From NCBI RefSeq assembly GCF_026151205.1, contig NC_087084.1:7241394-7305393 (forward strand): DNA of 64,000 bases, written 5' to 3'. The position numbers and the translations under genes were made by a program. Below, in pieces: positions 33,687-46,127 of this stretch. Under the pieces are notes generated by a model. The model worked only from the letters and a program-made list of their open reading frames with translations, was not told the DNA's origin and searched no databases. The stretch's first letter is position 1, and each line of letters starts with the position of its first letter. The stretch is from Bolinopsis microptera. Lineage: Eukaryota; Ctenophora; Tentaculata; Lobata; Bolinopsidae.

Positions 33687-34385
33687 ATATAAGAAGTTAT
33701 TTAATTTTGCTTGGGCTATTATATTGACTAGGTATTGAGGTTTAATGATGATATGGAATTTGAATTCTATATAAATTTACACTATGTGGTTGGGGCATTT
33801 TGCATAGTAAATATGGTTACTACTCATATATATCATATTATTTGATTGGTATTCGATTTCTGATTATTTCTCTAGGAATATGATTATTATATCTCAATTT
33901 GGCTTTAGGTAGGGTGCCCCGCTAAAAGAACTGGATTCTTCCAGGAAGCATCCCGTGCACAGAGCTTGGTCTACATATATATTAAATTATTAACCATTCA
34001 TTCTGTATGTGCACGAAAATTTATTTCAATCAATCAATATAAGAAGTTATTTAATTTTGCTTGGGCTATTATATTGACTATTGAGGTTTAATGATGATAT
34101 GGAATTTGAATTCTATATAAATTTACACTATGTGGTTGGGGCATTTTGCATAGTAAATATGGTTACTACTCCTATATATCATATTATTTGATTGGTATTC
34201 GATTTCTGATTATTTCTCTAGGAATATGATTATTATATCTCAATTTGGCTTTAGGTAGGGTGCCCCACTAAAAGAACTGGATTCTTTCAGGAAGCATCCC
34301 GTGCACAGACCTTGGTCTACATATATATTAAATTATTAACCATTCATTCTGTATGTGCACGAAAATTTATTTCAATCAATGAACT
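33687..34385 (+). repeat. ~350-bp tandem duplication, LINE 3' end-like
   Basis: Two head-to-tail copies starting at TATATAAGAAGTTATTT (about 33686 and 34037), each ending in TTTATTTCAATCAAT. The ends look like a LINE 3' tail with a short TCAA microsatellite. It directly follows the 190-bp duplication, so two different adjacent segments were each duplicated. Confidence 0.8.
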
Positions 34386-34389
34386 GAAC

Positions 34390-35180
34390 TAGAGCAAAAT
34401 ATACCTTCTGACAAATGTCCAGGAGCAAGGATGGCCAGCAACTGCGACCCTCAGTGGAGTCCAGTTGCGGCTCATGGAAGTTGGGGGATCATCTTGGAGC
34501 TGGAGAGAGTCCAGAGGCGGTTTACCCGTCTGATTGACGAGGTGGGTACTCTTCCATACAGTCGTCGACTGGAAATCCTCAATTTGACAACGCTGGCAGA
34601 GCGGCGAATACGTGGGGACCTCATTGAATCTTTTAAAATGATAAGTGGTTTGGCCAATTACGGAGCTGGTTTGTTCAGAATGAGCAGATCTGGTCTTAAT
34701 GTGGTATCAAACAGTAGATGCAGTAAAAGTAGCAGTAAAATGAAGAAAGTCCACAGTTCTTTTCTTCCGGAGAGGGTGAGACCATATTGGAACAAACTCC
34801 CCTCGGATGTCAAGAATTGTGGGACTGTGTTAAGTTTTAAAATAAGATTAGAGGCTTTCAAAAAAGAGACTATTTTAAACGGATCCGTAAATGATATTCA
34901 TTTTTGGTATGTTTCGGACGAAGTATTAGGAAAGATTGAGGGATTAAATTATGCTACTAATAAAGAGAAGCACAATGAATATCTTGTGTGTCATCCTCAT
35001 GTTGCTAAGAAACGCTTTATTAACTTATATAGTAGTGGAAAGTATGTAAATTAGATTCATTTTATCTTGGTTGTTTAGGCCAATAGATTTAAGATATTTT
35101 TAAAACTTTAGTAGATATATTTTTGATGATGTGTGATGATGTTTGTGTCATTATATTTTGATTTGATTTGATTTGATTTT
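34390..35180 (+). pseudogene. 5'-truncated CR1-like LINE fragment
   Basis: The frame 34431-35054 has the C-terminal RT blocks LERVQRRFTRLI, PYSRRLEILNLTTLAERR, DLIESFKMISG and the terminal PYWNKLP, typical of CR1-type LINEs. The catalytic RT core and endonuclease are missing. The element ends in a (TTTGA)n microsatellite at about 35157-35180, a usual LINE tail. It is a dead 5'-truncated insertion. Confidence 0.75.
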
Positions 35181-35700
35181 TCAGTGTCCAAATTGTCAGG
35201 TATTAGACATCAACTACCACATAATCTTCTCCTGTCCACTGTACAGTTGTTCCTAGATAGAAAGCCTACAAGAGCATTCCTCTAGTAACCAACCATGTTA
35301 AGAGATGATAGTGATGACAGCATCACTACCTTCCGCTCTCAACCACAAATTGCAATTGATGAACTATCACAAAGATGATTATTATAGTGCTCTCCCTACC
35401 CATCTCCTTGTGACATTACTTCCCCTTCAGTACTGCCTCATCTTCTGGACGTCACTATCCTTAGCTAAGCTAAGTTCTTAACACCCACTTTCAAGTCGAG
35501 TACTCTCGACCCCCTTCGTCCACATGCCTTGCAAACTTACAGAACGGTATTTGTGATAGTCCTAAGTTCCTAAGTTTGCCAAAGATGGTTCCACTATAGT
35601 CAATCGTAGGAGAAGAGAAAGCTTAGCAGTTAGCAACAAACTGTGTGGCTGCATTTTCTTTTGATTTTAGTAGGTCCTAGTATCAATGTAGTAACGTTAT
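35181..35700. other. No gene seen
   Basis: A cysteine-containing stretch at 35180-35260 (CPNCQVLDINYHIIFSCPLY in one frame) resembles a zinc-knuckle LINE tail but ends within 25 codons. The rest is unassigned. Confidence 0.35.
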
Positions 35701-36058
35701 AGTTGTGATTCAAGAGGGGAGAGGGAGGGAGAGAGAGCGAGAGTGAGAGAGGACACACACGTCACACACACATATACATTTCAGTATCACACTTGGGTCA
35801 AGAAATGATGAATTAAACCGCTTACCACCTACCACCTTGATCATCGGGCTTGGTCAGAGTTTTATTGGCGCTGTACCAAAAAAAACCAGACCCTGACTGT
35901 TTTCTTGATTAAGCCGCTCGGAAATTGCACGCGAACGAACAGACAAGCACACACCTTGAGATTATTGGTATTCATTATTATTGTGAAATTATGACAGAAT
36001 TCGATGTAGCGCTAGATTTTCACACTACGGTACGAATTTGCGAAAACATGGGCAGTAG
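35701..36058 (+). repeat. Dispersed repeat, copy 2 (partner 1-351)
   Basis: Same orientation as 1-351 with few differences. Similarity stops exactly where the CCATGG palindrome array begins (GGCAGTAG at 36058), so the array or its carrier was inserted into, or fused with, this repeat. Confidence 0.85.
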
Positions 36059-36715
36059 TATGGTGGCCGAGGAGGGTCATTTTTAAAAATAAAATAAAAA
36101 CCATACTCACGTGGCCGAGGAGGGTCATTCGGCCGAGGAGGGTCATTTTTTAAAAATGGCCCTGCTCGGCCATGGCCGAGCAGGGCCAAACAATATGACG
36201 AAGAAATGGCCCTCCTCGGCCATGGCCGAGCAGGGCCAAACAATATGAAAAAAATGGCCCTCCTCGGCCATGGCCGAGCAGGGCCAAACAAGAAATGGCC
36301 CTCCTCGGCCATGGCCGAGCAGGGCCAAACAATACGAAAAAAAAATGGCCCTCCTCGGCCATGGCCGAGCAGGGCCAAACAATATGACAAAAATGGCCCT
36401 CCTCGGCCATGGCCGAGCAGGGCCAAACAAGAAATGGCCCTCCTCGGCCATGGCCGAGCAGGGCCAAAGAATATGAAAAAAATGGCCCTCCTCGGCCATG
36501 GCCGAGCAGGGCCAAACAAGAAATGGCCCTCCTCGGCCATGGCCGAGCAGGGCCAAACAATATGACAAAAATGGCCCTCCTCGGCCATGGCCGAGCAGGG
36601 CCAAACAAGAAATGGCCCTCCTCGGCCATGGCCGAGGAGGGTCATTTTTAAAAATAAAATAAAAACCATACTCACGTGGCCGAGGAGGGTCATTCGGCCG
36701 AGGAGGGTCATTTTA
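36058..36715. repeat. Array of 11 CCATGG-centred palindromes between direct repeats
   Basis: Eleven copies of a ~32-bp palindrome (arms like TGGCCCTCCTCGGCC, centre CCATGG) are separated by short A-rich spacers of alternating length (AACAAGAAA versus AACAATATGACAAAA). The first copy is a perfect palindrome; most others have one mismatch. Matching ~85-bp segments (GGCCGAGGAGGGTCATTTT motifs around an A-rich stretch) flank the array at 36064-36151 and 36628-36715. Long open frames on both strands are artefacts of the repeat. Confidence 0.9.
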
Positions 36716-37406
36716 TTTAAATGACCAAAACATCGCGCGCGCAATGCGCGTCTTTTACTTCTTAACAATGTCACGCACAGCGGCTTACGTAAACAACAAG
36801 ACAGCGTGGACATTTGCTAGAACACCTCCTCGGACTAAGTTTGCATAATCAATATTTCGGTTCGAATTATAGAACGGACATGTCATTGTCATCATCTTTA
36901 TACTTGAAATCTTTTTTACAAAATGAAACACAGATGTAAAATAATGAATTTATAAGAGCATTATCCGAGAACCCTTAAACACTGCAATGAAACTCCGCTG
37001 AAAAATCTGTTAAGTAGGTGAGAATTTACCTACCATCGGAAAGTTCCAAAATCTGTAGCTAAATCCAAAACGTTTACAATCATACACTCCTTGCACCTTG
37101 AGATACGGAGATTGAACAGCGAGACGGAAAATAAACGATGAGACAGATATTGAACACTAGGAGTTGGACGGACATTAAATACAGAGAGAACTATTTAACA
37201 CGAGATAGAGATTGAAAACTGAAAGACAGATATTAAACACTGCACAGTGAGACGGACAGTCAATACGCAAGGATACGGAGGGAAACACTGGGTCGGTCAT
37301 CAAACATTGAGGGAGACGGAGAATCGAGAGAGTAAACACTGAGTGACATAAACACTGATGTGCATGATTGTTGAACTACTCAAACTCTTTCCCCATTCAA
37401 AACATC
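36716..37406. other. No gene seen left of the inverted-repeat arm
   Basis: AT-rich with a CGCGCGCGCAATGCGCG run near 36735 and loosely repeated phrases (GAGACGGA, AACACTG) at 37100-37350. Whether it belongs to the giant inverted repeat cannot be judged, because the matching sequence would lie past the window end. Confidence 0.4.
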
Positions 37407-38140
37407 AAATAACAAATGCTGTCAGTAGCAGATTGAAAAATAACATTGCATTACTTTAAGATTAAAATTATAACCATTCTGAGCTGCGAAAGTAGCATTT
37501 GATGATTTGAAAGTGAATTTCAATCCTCCAACAAACTTTAGTAAAATACACGACGTCATATGTTTCAAAAGATTGTTATATTTTAAGCTACCCTTGCTTA
37601 TTTAATTAACCTCGTGCTATTTGCTAAAGAGAGAATAGCATTAGCAGATCTAGTTCACGTCTTCATATTTTCATCAAGTCTGCGTGATCTGATGTAATTC
37701 GATGAAGCCACAAATCTCACAGAGCTACAGAATTCAGTGATCGTCTACAACACCAATAAAACCTGAAAAAAATGGAAGTTATGATATACATTTTAGAAAC
37801 TCCATTGCAACATATTGTAATAGATCATCTAATCCGGGGTATAGTATGATGTGAAATTTGAAAAGTATTTAATATAAAAGCAAATTGTTTATCTCGTTAG
37901 GAAAATTTATCAAATAACCATGCGAATTGTGATAGCGTGCTACGACACCGTGATTAATGAATATAGTGTTCATCGTTTACTCACAAATCTGGATCCTAAT
38001 TCTACCAGCTTCACGGAATTTAGAAAAGAACTTTCCTCTGCCACTACACGAAGGCCAACGCAGTAAATTTTAATGCTAAAGATATCTTTCTTCAAGAAGC
38101 ACTTTAAAATTTGGATCAGAATAATAAACAATGAACCTTA

Positions 38141-38355
38141 TGCCAAATTATTAGACGGAGATCGTCTACTGATATTTCTCCGGAGTTTGCAGTTCCACGA
38201 CCGGAGACCATCTACGGTAATTTTGTTGATACTGTATGAATTAATCTCCGAGAAATTCCGGAGAGCTTCATCTCCGTCTAATACAGTAGACGGAGCCGGA
38301 GAATCATCTCCGGAGATGATCTACGGGAAATGGACCTCCGTCTAATAATTTGGCA
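38141..38355. mobile_element. 215-bp MITE, left-arm copy
   Basis: Terminal inverted repeats of about 20 bp (TGCCAAATTATTAGACGGAG) are flanked by TA on each side, as for Tc1/mariner-type MITEs. The interior is rich in TCTCCGGAG and GACGGAG palindromes. No coding capacity. Confidence 0.7.
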
Positions 38356-39447
38356 TAATATCCGGCCATGGAACTGGGGGGTAAACTGTTTTGGAAATAT
38401 CTGTAAATTTTGAAAATGTTTTTTATAAATGATGGCAACGTCTCGACTAAGACGTTGCCCACCTCGACAGTCTGTCTATTGTGTAATCAATTTTACCTAA
38501 GTTAAGTCAGAATTCACACACCATCTGTACCTCAAATAGTCCACTGGCAAAATCATTTTCTACAGAACCCATATACTGTTGAATGGACTCTTTAAATTAC
38601 AGGTAAGACAGATTGTGTCTGAATTATTATCTTTTATTCAGAGAACGTGTAGACTATATAATATATATTAAGTAACTGCACTTATACAAATTTCTGGAAT
38701 CATTGCAGTTGTGTGATAAGTTCATGTTTTAACTCTTAAGTAGTGTTCATGGTGATCATATTTTTGGATCCCAAAACTTGGGAGGCACTCAACACACCAG
38801 GCTGAAGCAAAACTTTCCCCATTTCACCGTACGAGGTAAGATGATCTAAAAGTATGTACTCAGCTTACAACTTTACTCGTGGGACGAGACGTCCTGACTT
38901 GAGCCCCGAAAATTATTGAAATTATATACAGTTAGTAATAAGTATGCACTATGCATACATAAATATAATACCAAACAATGTACAATGTGGTTTGGCCATT
39001 GCTATATATTTAAAATAAAATAAATCTGCCATATAATTATAAAAAATTTAAAAAATAAACCTGAAGAAAGGAGATGGAGAGTACTGAGTAGTTTCAAAAA
39101 ACATACATAGAATTAATTAAATGTTAGACAGAATAAATGCAAGCTTGTATCATTTTATTTTATTTCTCTAGCTCCCAAGACCCGTATTTTAGCCGTTCAA
39201 TCTACTTTTAGTCATCATAACTGCCATTTATTTAAATTTCTTTTACTTTTACAACTTTACTCACTCCCGCATATTGTCATTCATCAGATCACTGTATAAT
39301 AATGTGAACGTCTTTAACTAGAATTTCTCCTTCAAAAAATCAGAACTTGAGGTGCTGAAAAGATAAAGAAAACAAGGAAATCAAAGTCGGGGCCAAACAC
39401 AATGAACAGTACAGCATTGTAGAGTAAAAAATAAACTCTTTAAAATT

Positions 39448-40042
39448 GTGCCCTACAGATCAGTACAATTAGTTGCACTGAACAGGTGGTATACAGTCCA
39501 CTACCTCTTCAATCTCCATATCAAGAAGTATAAACAGGTGGCACTCAGTGATAAAGGAAAAACCCCACTAACATTTTTCCTCAACAAAAACAGGTAAAAG
39601 AAAATTAACATCACAGGTACTCACATCAGATGGCTAACATGGCTACTATCAGGACACCATCCCACTAGCATACTTCCAGACGGTAGCAAAACAACTCCAA
39701 TTTCGAAACCACAAGACTGTGAACACTGCCCAGGGGAAGCAGAAACATCACAACACTTCCTATGTGAATGCATCCAGCTGATGACAACTAGAATGAGGAT
39801 ATTTGGTAAACCCATCCTAACAATTGAGGAACTCATCAATAGTAAACTCGACCACATTATCAAATTCGTGGAACAGTCAACAAGGTTTGAGACGATCTAT
39901 TTGGATAGCATCTAGGACATACACAAGGTTCATTAATAATCATACACTAGACCCACACAGGACTATCTCAGATAGTGACACATATTCAGGTGTGGACCAT
40001 GCTCGGAAGTCCCTCGCCTGCCCGCCAAAGAAGAACATCTGA
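39448..40042 (+). pseudogene. LINE C-terminal fragment, left-arm copy (frameshifted)
   Basis: Plus-strand counterpart of the intact 197-codon frame at 61367-61960. It encodes WLLSGHIPLAYF and a C-x2-C..H..C zinc-knuckle-like segment (DCEHCPGEAETSQHFLCEC), typical of what follows RNase H in I/Jockey-type LINEs. The left copy carries one-base insertions near 39656 and 39700 and deletions near 39911 and 39923, all relative to the right copy. Confidence 0.65.
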
Positions 40043-41639
40043 AGTGGGGTTTGCTCTGAGCAAGGTAGTAACAGCTTCGAGACTCCAGAGGTCTGTTGCG
40101 TTGATATCTATTATTCTATGTTTTTGTATATACTTAGGGAGTCCTGGAGTGTGGCTAGCAGGAGTCACACTCTGTGGGCACGGCGAGAAGGCCTTCCTCT
40201 TTACTAGGTGGCCAGAAACCGTTGACCAAAACAGAGAGAGAGAGAGACAGTCCACTACAATTTAATAAAATGTCCACTGAAATCAGGAGCACAATAGCAC
40301 CAGCTCAAGCTTGTTGACAACTTCTATACAATCATCATTGCTAAAAGTCGCCTAGGAATTCATAAAGCTGCAACATGCAGCCAACAATACAGCATGGACC
40401 TCAAGTGATTATGACACCGCTGTTGATTAAAAATAACCTCCATCAACAAAAATGAGTAACCAGAGTAAGTATCGCAAAACATTCAGAAATTGCCATTAAA
40501 CTTTAGAACTACCAACAACTATTTACAGAATAAATGTTAGAAAAAAGGATAAAAAGTTATTCAAAAAGTACAACTTGTATGGTGACCTTTATTAAGAGGG
40601 AACTGCATTGTTATTAATATTAGATATAAATCCACGATCTACATAAGCACTATTACACTCAGGTACTAGCTCATAAATTAATGATTTTCTTAGTGAATAA
40701 ATAGATACATTTACAGTATACGTAAGTATACGTTAAATTTCGGTTATTCACAAATCACAGGCCGTTAGATTCATTGTCTCCTAGAGTCCTAGTGTAATGT
40801 GTAGTGTTTAGCGTGTAAGGCGTAGTGTTTTGTGTCAAATGTGGATGTGTAGTGTTTTGTGTCTCACAGCAACAAATACAAGCGATCATTAATTGTTGGA
40901 TTAATACGATTATGATCTCAACTTTAATAATCTTAATCATTTAATCAAAACTTGTTCAGTCTGCTCAGTAATATAAAATACTAGCAATAAATCAGTGTTT
41001 GGAGGAAAGCTTGAAGGTATACGATTAAAAATAACTATTATAACTAACCAGGTTACAAGTAAGACAGTCAGTATGTTGCAGACTGCAGAGGTTGAGAGGT
41101 ACATTAATCAGTCACAGTGTGAACTAAAGCATCTGGCTTTGGTCTGACTTCGTTTTCACCGCACTTAGATCGTTGCACTGCTTCAAATCATCTCCTAAAC
41201 AGTTAAAAACTAAAGCAGTTTACTGTTTAAACGAATAGTAACGCAAAATATTTTTATTAAGAATGGACCACATTAAAATCAATAAATCTTCGGCTGCAAC
41301 TTCAAATTGCTACATCAATCAAATGGATACTTGAAGAGCCATAAAATGATGACATTATACAATAGACATTTTACAATATTATTTCCCATTATACCTTGAA
41401 AAAACTACACAGGGAATTTAAACATAAATTTCGAGATACAATTCGAAAGGTTCGAATATCCAGACAAGATATAATAATAATAATACTGTTAGGTATCTGT
41501 GTGTGCACACAAAAATTCTTACGACCTACTGACATTAAGCTAGTTTTTTATTGAAGAGTGAAAAATGTTAAACAGTATATATAATATATATACAATAAAT
41601 TAAATCAAGTGATGCAATTGGCAGAGCACAAACGTTAAT

Positions 41640-43135
41640 CCTGAGCAATAGATATCGTCTATCCTTCGTAGCTCTTCTCCTCAGGTATCAGGTTGAAGGA
41701 GACATTGGATATAGGGGCGGTCCATGCCTTCTTTGGCTTTCCATGTACACCTCTAACTGCTACTAGCACACTCCTCTTTAGTCTTTATTATATCCATGCT
41801 CAGGCGTGTCCTGATGTTACACATCACCTGGCTGTAGTCCTCCTTGGTCTTGGTGGCTATCAACACAGCAAGTCTCCTTATAAAACACTTGGCCTCAAGC
41901 TCAGGTGCCATTCCTCCTGTAGTGGTAAATACAGGGAGGACAAAAATGACCCTTTCTTCAATTATTGTAGCACACTGTTCATGCATACTGGTTCTATTTC
42001 TCATTCTCGTGCAGAGTGTAGAGCTGTGGCATGGTCTTTCCTTGATATGTAGGCGATTTAGGATTGAAAATACGCATGTCAAAGAAAGTCCTCTCAAATG
42101 TGCTCCATACTCCTCTTGCTGATATATCGAGCCTAGCCTTATATCAGCATTGTTGCCCTTTTGTTGGAAGTTGGCTGATTCTATAGGTGTTAACAGGGGC
42201 TAAATCCTCAGCTCACATCCTTGGTCACCAGCCTAAGGTATTCAGCAACAGAGTCTCTCATGTTGTTATGACGGTAGTTCTTACAGTTGAGGATATGATT
42301 GTGATCATTCTTGGCTCCATAATCACAGATTCTTGGGGTGTTAGGGATGTCCCAACCACACCAGAGATGAACAGCATCTCTGAAGTCTTGCTCGCTATAA
42401 GCATACCCTAGCTGTTGAATGGGGAGACATGTTAGCCAAGCTCCTGACCCATGTTCTTGTACCAGTTGCAGTGACTCCCTAGTATTCTCATCCACTTCAC
42501 TCATTATCTCAGCAAGCTCCTTCTTCAAGCGTAATTCTTTAACTAACTTGAGGCTGTTAACTCTGCCCTTTATCTTAATTTTAACCAACTTCATCAGGGA
42601 TGCTTCCTGGTCATAGATGAGGTCAACCAGCTCCTATGTTATCTTGAGTGACGTCTGGTATTCCTTTTCCGCGATCTCTACTGGCTCAACGCTACCAACC
42701 ACCCCTCATCTTACAGGTAGCGCAGACATTCTCCTGTGCAGGTCAGTCACATTCCTACCAATAATTGCCGGAATGAACTTTTCTCTTGTACACTTCTCCA
42801 ATGGGATGAAGAGGTATTAATAGTGTTCTGGATGGTGCGCATCACAAAGGTCCACCGATGACAGAGGGCTTTGGTATACAATGATAGGGCTGCCTGAGGT
42901 TCATCAAGAGCAATTTCTGACAACTCTTCTACAGCCTCCTCTCCACCTATCACTGTTCCCAGATGATGCTCCCCATCGCATGTGATATCTATACCAGTAT
43001 CTCCAAATAAAAACATGGCTGCTGGTAGTAGCCATTTTGGGCCCTTTAGGATAAGAATAGTCTTCACTTTTTTGGGGAAGTAGCCTAACTTAGGACCGTT
43101 CAAACTGAGTAAATCCTACAACAGCCCGAGTTTCT
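41640..43135 (-). pseudogene. Decayed retroelement RT C-terminal fragment, left-arm copy
   Basis: Reading right to left: KLGYFPKKVKTILIL, FGDTGIDIT...HLGTVIG, LYTKALCHRWTFVMRTI, then after stops GSGAWLTCLPIQQLGYAYSEQDFRDAVHLWCGW, a C..H..C segment (CDYGAKNDHNHILNC), RHNNMRDS, and finally VFTTTGGMAPE. This order matches the C-terminal half of an RT-containing retroelement polyprotein common in coral and sponge genomes; the clade is not assigned. The palm with its catalytic aspartates is missing and stops or frameshifts interrupt it. The right-arm copy (46010-46194 plus 52327-53690) shares the same stops. Confidence 0.6.
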
Positions 43136-43494
43136 TCAGAGAACCTGCTGCTGCAGAGTCATCCACACACCACGCTTGCATCAATTGTAAGCTAGTAGCC
43201 GGCTGTTACAGGCCAGTAGTTATCGGGTATAATCCACGATTCTGTATTACATTACCGATTATCAAAGTTTGGTGTGGGTAACTTCTCTGCAGTGGCTCCT
43301 AAGATGTACAAAGGACTTCCTGTTACCAGGCAACATATCATTTGCATTGGCTCAATCTTTGGAATCTTTTAAGACTCTTCTAAAATCTTTCCTATTTAGA
43401 CTGTCCCTTATTCTTTCATCAATGTGTACTCAATATCAATGACAATACGAGAAAACATAGATAGTAATCAAATTAATCGTCGAAAAGATAACCT

Positions 43495-45630
43495 AATAAA
43501 GTGAATAAAGGAGGTTTGAAATGCAACGATAACACTAAAAAATTACTAAAGTATTCTTGTGAAAATATGGCAGTATTTGCTTTAGCGCTCGATTTTCATA
43601 CTACGGTGTAAATTTTCGAAAATATGCGCGGCGCACCTAAAATTTGGTTCCATTAAGAATTAATTATTTTGCCAGAATTATACTTGATGCATTTAAATTA
43701 TTTGTTATTAGTAGACATAGAGAGATGAATTTCGAAAATATTGTTATAGGTTATATAAATATAATATATAAATCATTATATGTTATAATTTAATAATCTC
43801 TACTATAATTCAAAGAATTTTTTCTGTCTGTATGTCTGTACGACCGCCCACGTGCAAATTCGGCAAAAAGCAAAAGGTTGAAAAGTAACCATGGTAACGG
43901 TTTCGTTACACGCACGTGCACGTGCAAAGATTGTTAAAACGGCATTTTTATCGGTTTTGTTGATATTACGTTGTATTTAGTGCGAGCAACATTTTAATCG
44001 GCTGTATCTTCAGTTGTGTAGGATATTTTGACGCGATTTAAACTCATTATGATTAACAAAAAATACTATTAGTTTCCTCCCTGTGACCACGGGTTTTCTA
44101 GGTATTATAATAATTTAATAACAATTTAATATAATGTATTAATAACCTACCAAAATTAAAATGCGCGCCGAGTTGAACTCATTGACGGTAAAATTTTTGG
44201 TTTTACTAGTATCACATGTTAAAATAGCACTTAAGGACTTAATACAAGGTCTTACGGCCAGGAAATCGTACTGGCAGCTGGCAGGGGCCTAAGGCATTGT
44301 AGCGCGATGTGTTACTGTGCTGCGCCGCGCACTAAATTATGCTTCTCACTAGTGTCTAGATCGCGGCAAGATGCGCTACTCATGTGCCTCGCCGAGCTGC
44401 GATGAATTTAAATCGTCAATTAAGCACGTACACAGTACAGCTGTTGTAGCGCGATTTGTAGCGCGATGCACTACTGGGTCGCGCCGCGCATCAAATAATT
44501 CTTCTCGCAACCTTACCTGAGGACCCCAGGCTTTAATGTTGGTAAACAACGAATAGAGATTAGGCGGAATGACAGGCTGAGCGCGGCCCAGTAACTCACA
44601 ACCGTATGCAGATTGGCGAGATGCGAAGGATTGACATCGTGAATCAATAGCTCGCGATGCACTACTGGGTCGCGCGCGCATCGAATAATGCTTCTCGCAA
44701 CCGTATGCAGATTGGCGAGATGCGAAGGATTGACATCGTGAATCAACATTGGTTACCAAAAGTTTAAGGTTTACCCAGTGATGCTCTTAAAATTCTTGCT
44801 TCAAATATTAAGTCTGTAATAAGAACGTCGACAAGACAGCAGTGAGCAGCAATTATTAGCTAGCTAGCAGTAATATATTTAATATTAGCTTCATATAACC
44901 ATGTTGCATGTGCTAACTGTGAATTTCACGCAATGCAAATAAAAGGCTTTGGATAAAGCAATTGATCAGCAGTTAGCAGCACTTTCTTTGCTTGGAGGGC
45001 TTGGACGCGCCGCGCAAATTATCATTTTCACTTTGTATCGACAAGCGTTTGTTGCTTTGTGCTTTGTAGCGCGATGCGTTACTGTGCAGCGCCTCGCACT
45101 CAATGAGGCTTCTCACAGCGACTGGCTAGATCGGCGAGATGCGCTACTGTGCCGCGCCGAGCTGCCATGAATTGACATCGTTAATTAACTTTGTGCTTTG
45201 TTTGTTGTTCATAATTCGCAGAGTACCGATATGGAAAGTTTGACGTCGTAATTGTGAATTGACTGACGGACGATGTCAACCCATTGAGATCGTTGCTCTA
45301 AGAAGCAGAGCAACGATCAACGATGCAAGAATGCTCAATCGATGATGCAAGAATCAAGAATGCTAAGTCGACGATGCAAGAATGCTAGTTCGCGTGGCGC
45401 ATCCAAGCGGCGAAGTCCCCCAAACAAAGAAAGTGCTGCTAACTGCTGATCAATTTCTTTATCCAAAGCCTTTTATTTGCATTGCGCGAAATTTGCAGTT
45501 AGCACATGCAACATGACATGGTTATGTGAAGCTGATATCAAATATATTACTGCTAGCTGATAACTGCTGCTCACTACTGTCTTGTCGACGTTCTTGTTAT
45601 ACACTTAATATTTGAAGCAAGTATTTTAAG
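43495..45630. other. Spacer of the giant inverted repeat
   Basis: 2.1 kb separating the arms. 43565-43632 is a diverged relative of the end of the 1-351 repeat; 43797-44101 is Helitron-like; 44440-44745 has duplicated segments (CGTATGCAGATTGGCGAGAT twice) with CpG-rich content; 44784-45632 is a foldback. No gene. Confidence 0.8.
43797..44101 (+). mobile_element. Possible non-autonomous Helitron
   Basis: Starts TCTCTACTATAAT after an A and ends GGGTTTTCTAG, fitting the 5'-TC and CTRR-3' rule, with a weak CCC...GGG hairpin 10 bp before the end. The TCTGTCTGTATGTCTGTA run near the start is common in such elements. The base after CTAG is G, not the expected T, so the call is tentative. Confidence 0.35.
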
Positions 45631-45632
45631 AG
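44784..45632. mobile_element. Foldback element with ~245-bp inverted arms
   Basis: 44784-45030 pairs with 45385-45632 (terminal CTCTTAAAATTCTTGCTTC versus its complement; also GTCGACAAGACAG, TAGCTAGC and CAAATAAAAGGCTTTGGATA segments). The centre (45031-45384) is CpG-rich and repeats GATGCGCTACTGTGCCGCGC-type phrases also present at 715-1130 and 2080-2180. The right terminus coincides within 2 bp with the start of the right arm of the giant inverted repeat, which suggests a part in its formation. Confidence 0.75.
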
Positions 45633-46051
45633 GTTATCTTTTCGACGATTAATTTGATTACTATCTATGTTTTCTCGTATTGTCATTGATATTGAGTACA
45701 CATTGATGAAAGAATAAGGGACAGTCTAAATAGGAAAGATTTTAGAAGAGTCTTAAAAGATTCCAAAGATTGAGCCAATGCAAATGATATGTTGCCTGGT
45801 AACAGGAAGTCCTTTGTACATCTTAGGAGCCACTGCAGAGAAGTTACCCACACCAAACTTTGATAATCGGTAATGTAATACAGAATCGTGGATTATACCC
45901 GATAACTACTGGCCTGTAACAGCCGGCTACTAGCTTACAATTGATGCAAGCGTGGTGTGTGGATGACTCTGCAGCAGCAGGTTCTCTGAAGAAACTCGGG
46001 CTGTTGTAGGATTTACTCAGTTTGAACGGTCCTAAGTTAGGCTACTTCCCC

Positions 46052-46127
46052 TACTATATTATTGCCCACGTTAAGGGGCCTGTTAATAATTTATTAAATT
46101 ATTAGCTATTTTAGATTTAATAATAAT
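46052..46127. mobile_element. 76-bp insertion with 8-bp target duplication
   Basis: Absent from the left arm. ACTTCCCC is present once in the left arm and on both sides here (46044-46051, 46128-46135). An 8-bp duplication would fit hAT-type transposition, but clear terminal inverted repeats are not visible. Confidence 0.65.

Larger units (their letters stand above)
37407..43494 (+). repeat. Giant inverted repeat, left arm
   Basis: 6088 bp that reappear reverse-complemented and almost identical in 45631-64000, once the two LINEs and a 76-bp insertion there are removed. Order from outside in: 215-bp MITE; a 26-bp perfect hairpin (38434-38459); LINE C-terminal fragment; unassigned AT-rich DNA (about 40040-41640); decayed RT fragment; unassigned tail. 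Five conceptual peptides of 74-128 residues in the RT fragment are identical between arms, so the duplication is recent or kept identical by conversion. The arm probably continues beyond 37407. Confidence 0.95.

Noticed and set aside
36025-36813. Overlapping open frames on both strands through the palindrome array
   Set aside because: Proline/alanine-rich frames on both strands are produced by the GC-rich palindromes; no gene-like flanks.
43797-44101. Firm Helitron call
   Set aside because: The 3' hairpin is weak and the base after CTAG is not T; kept only as a tentative feature.
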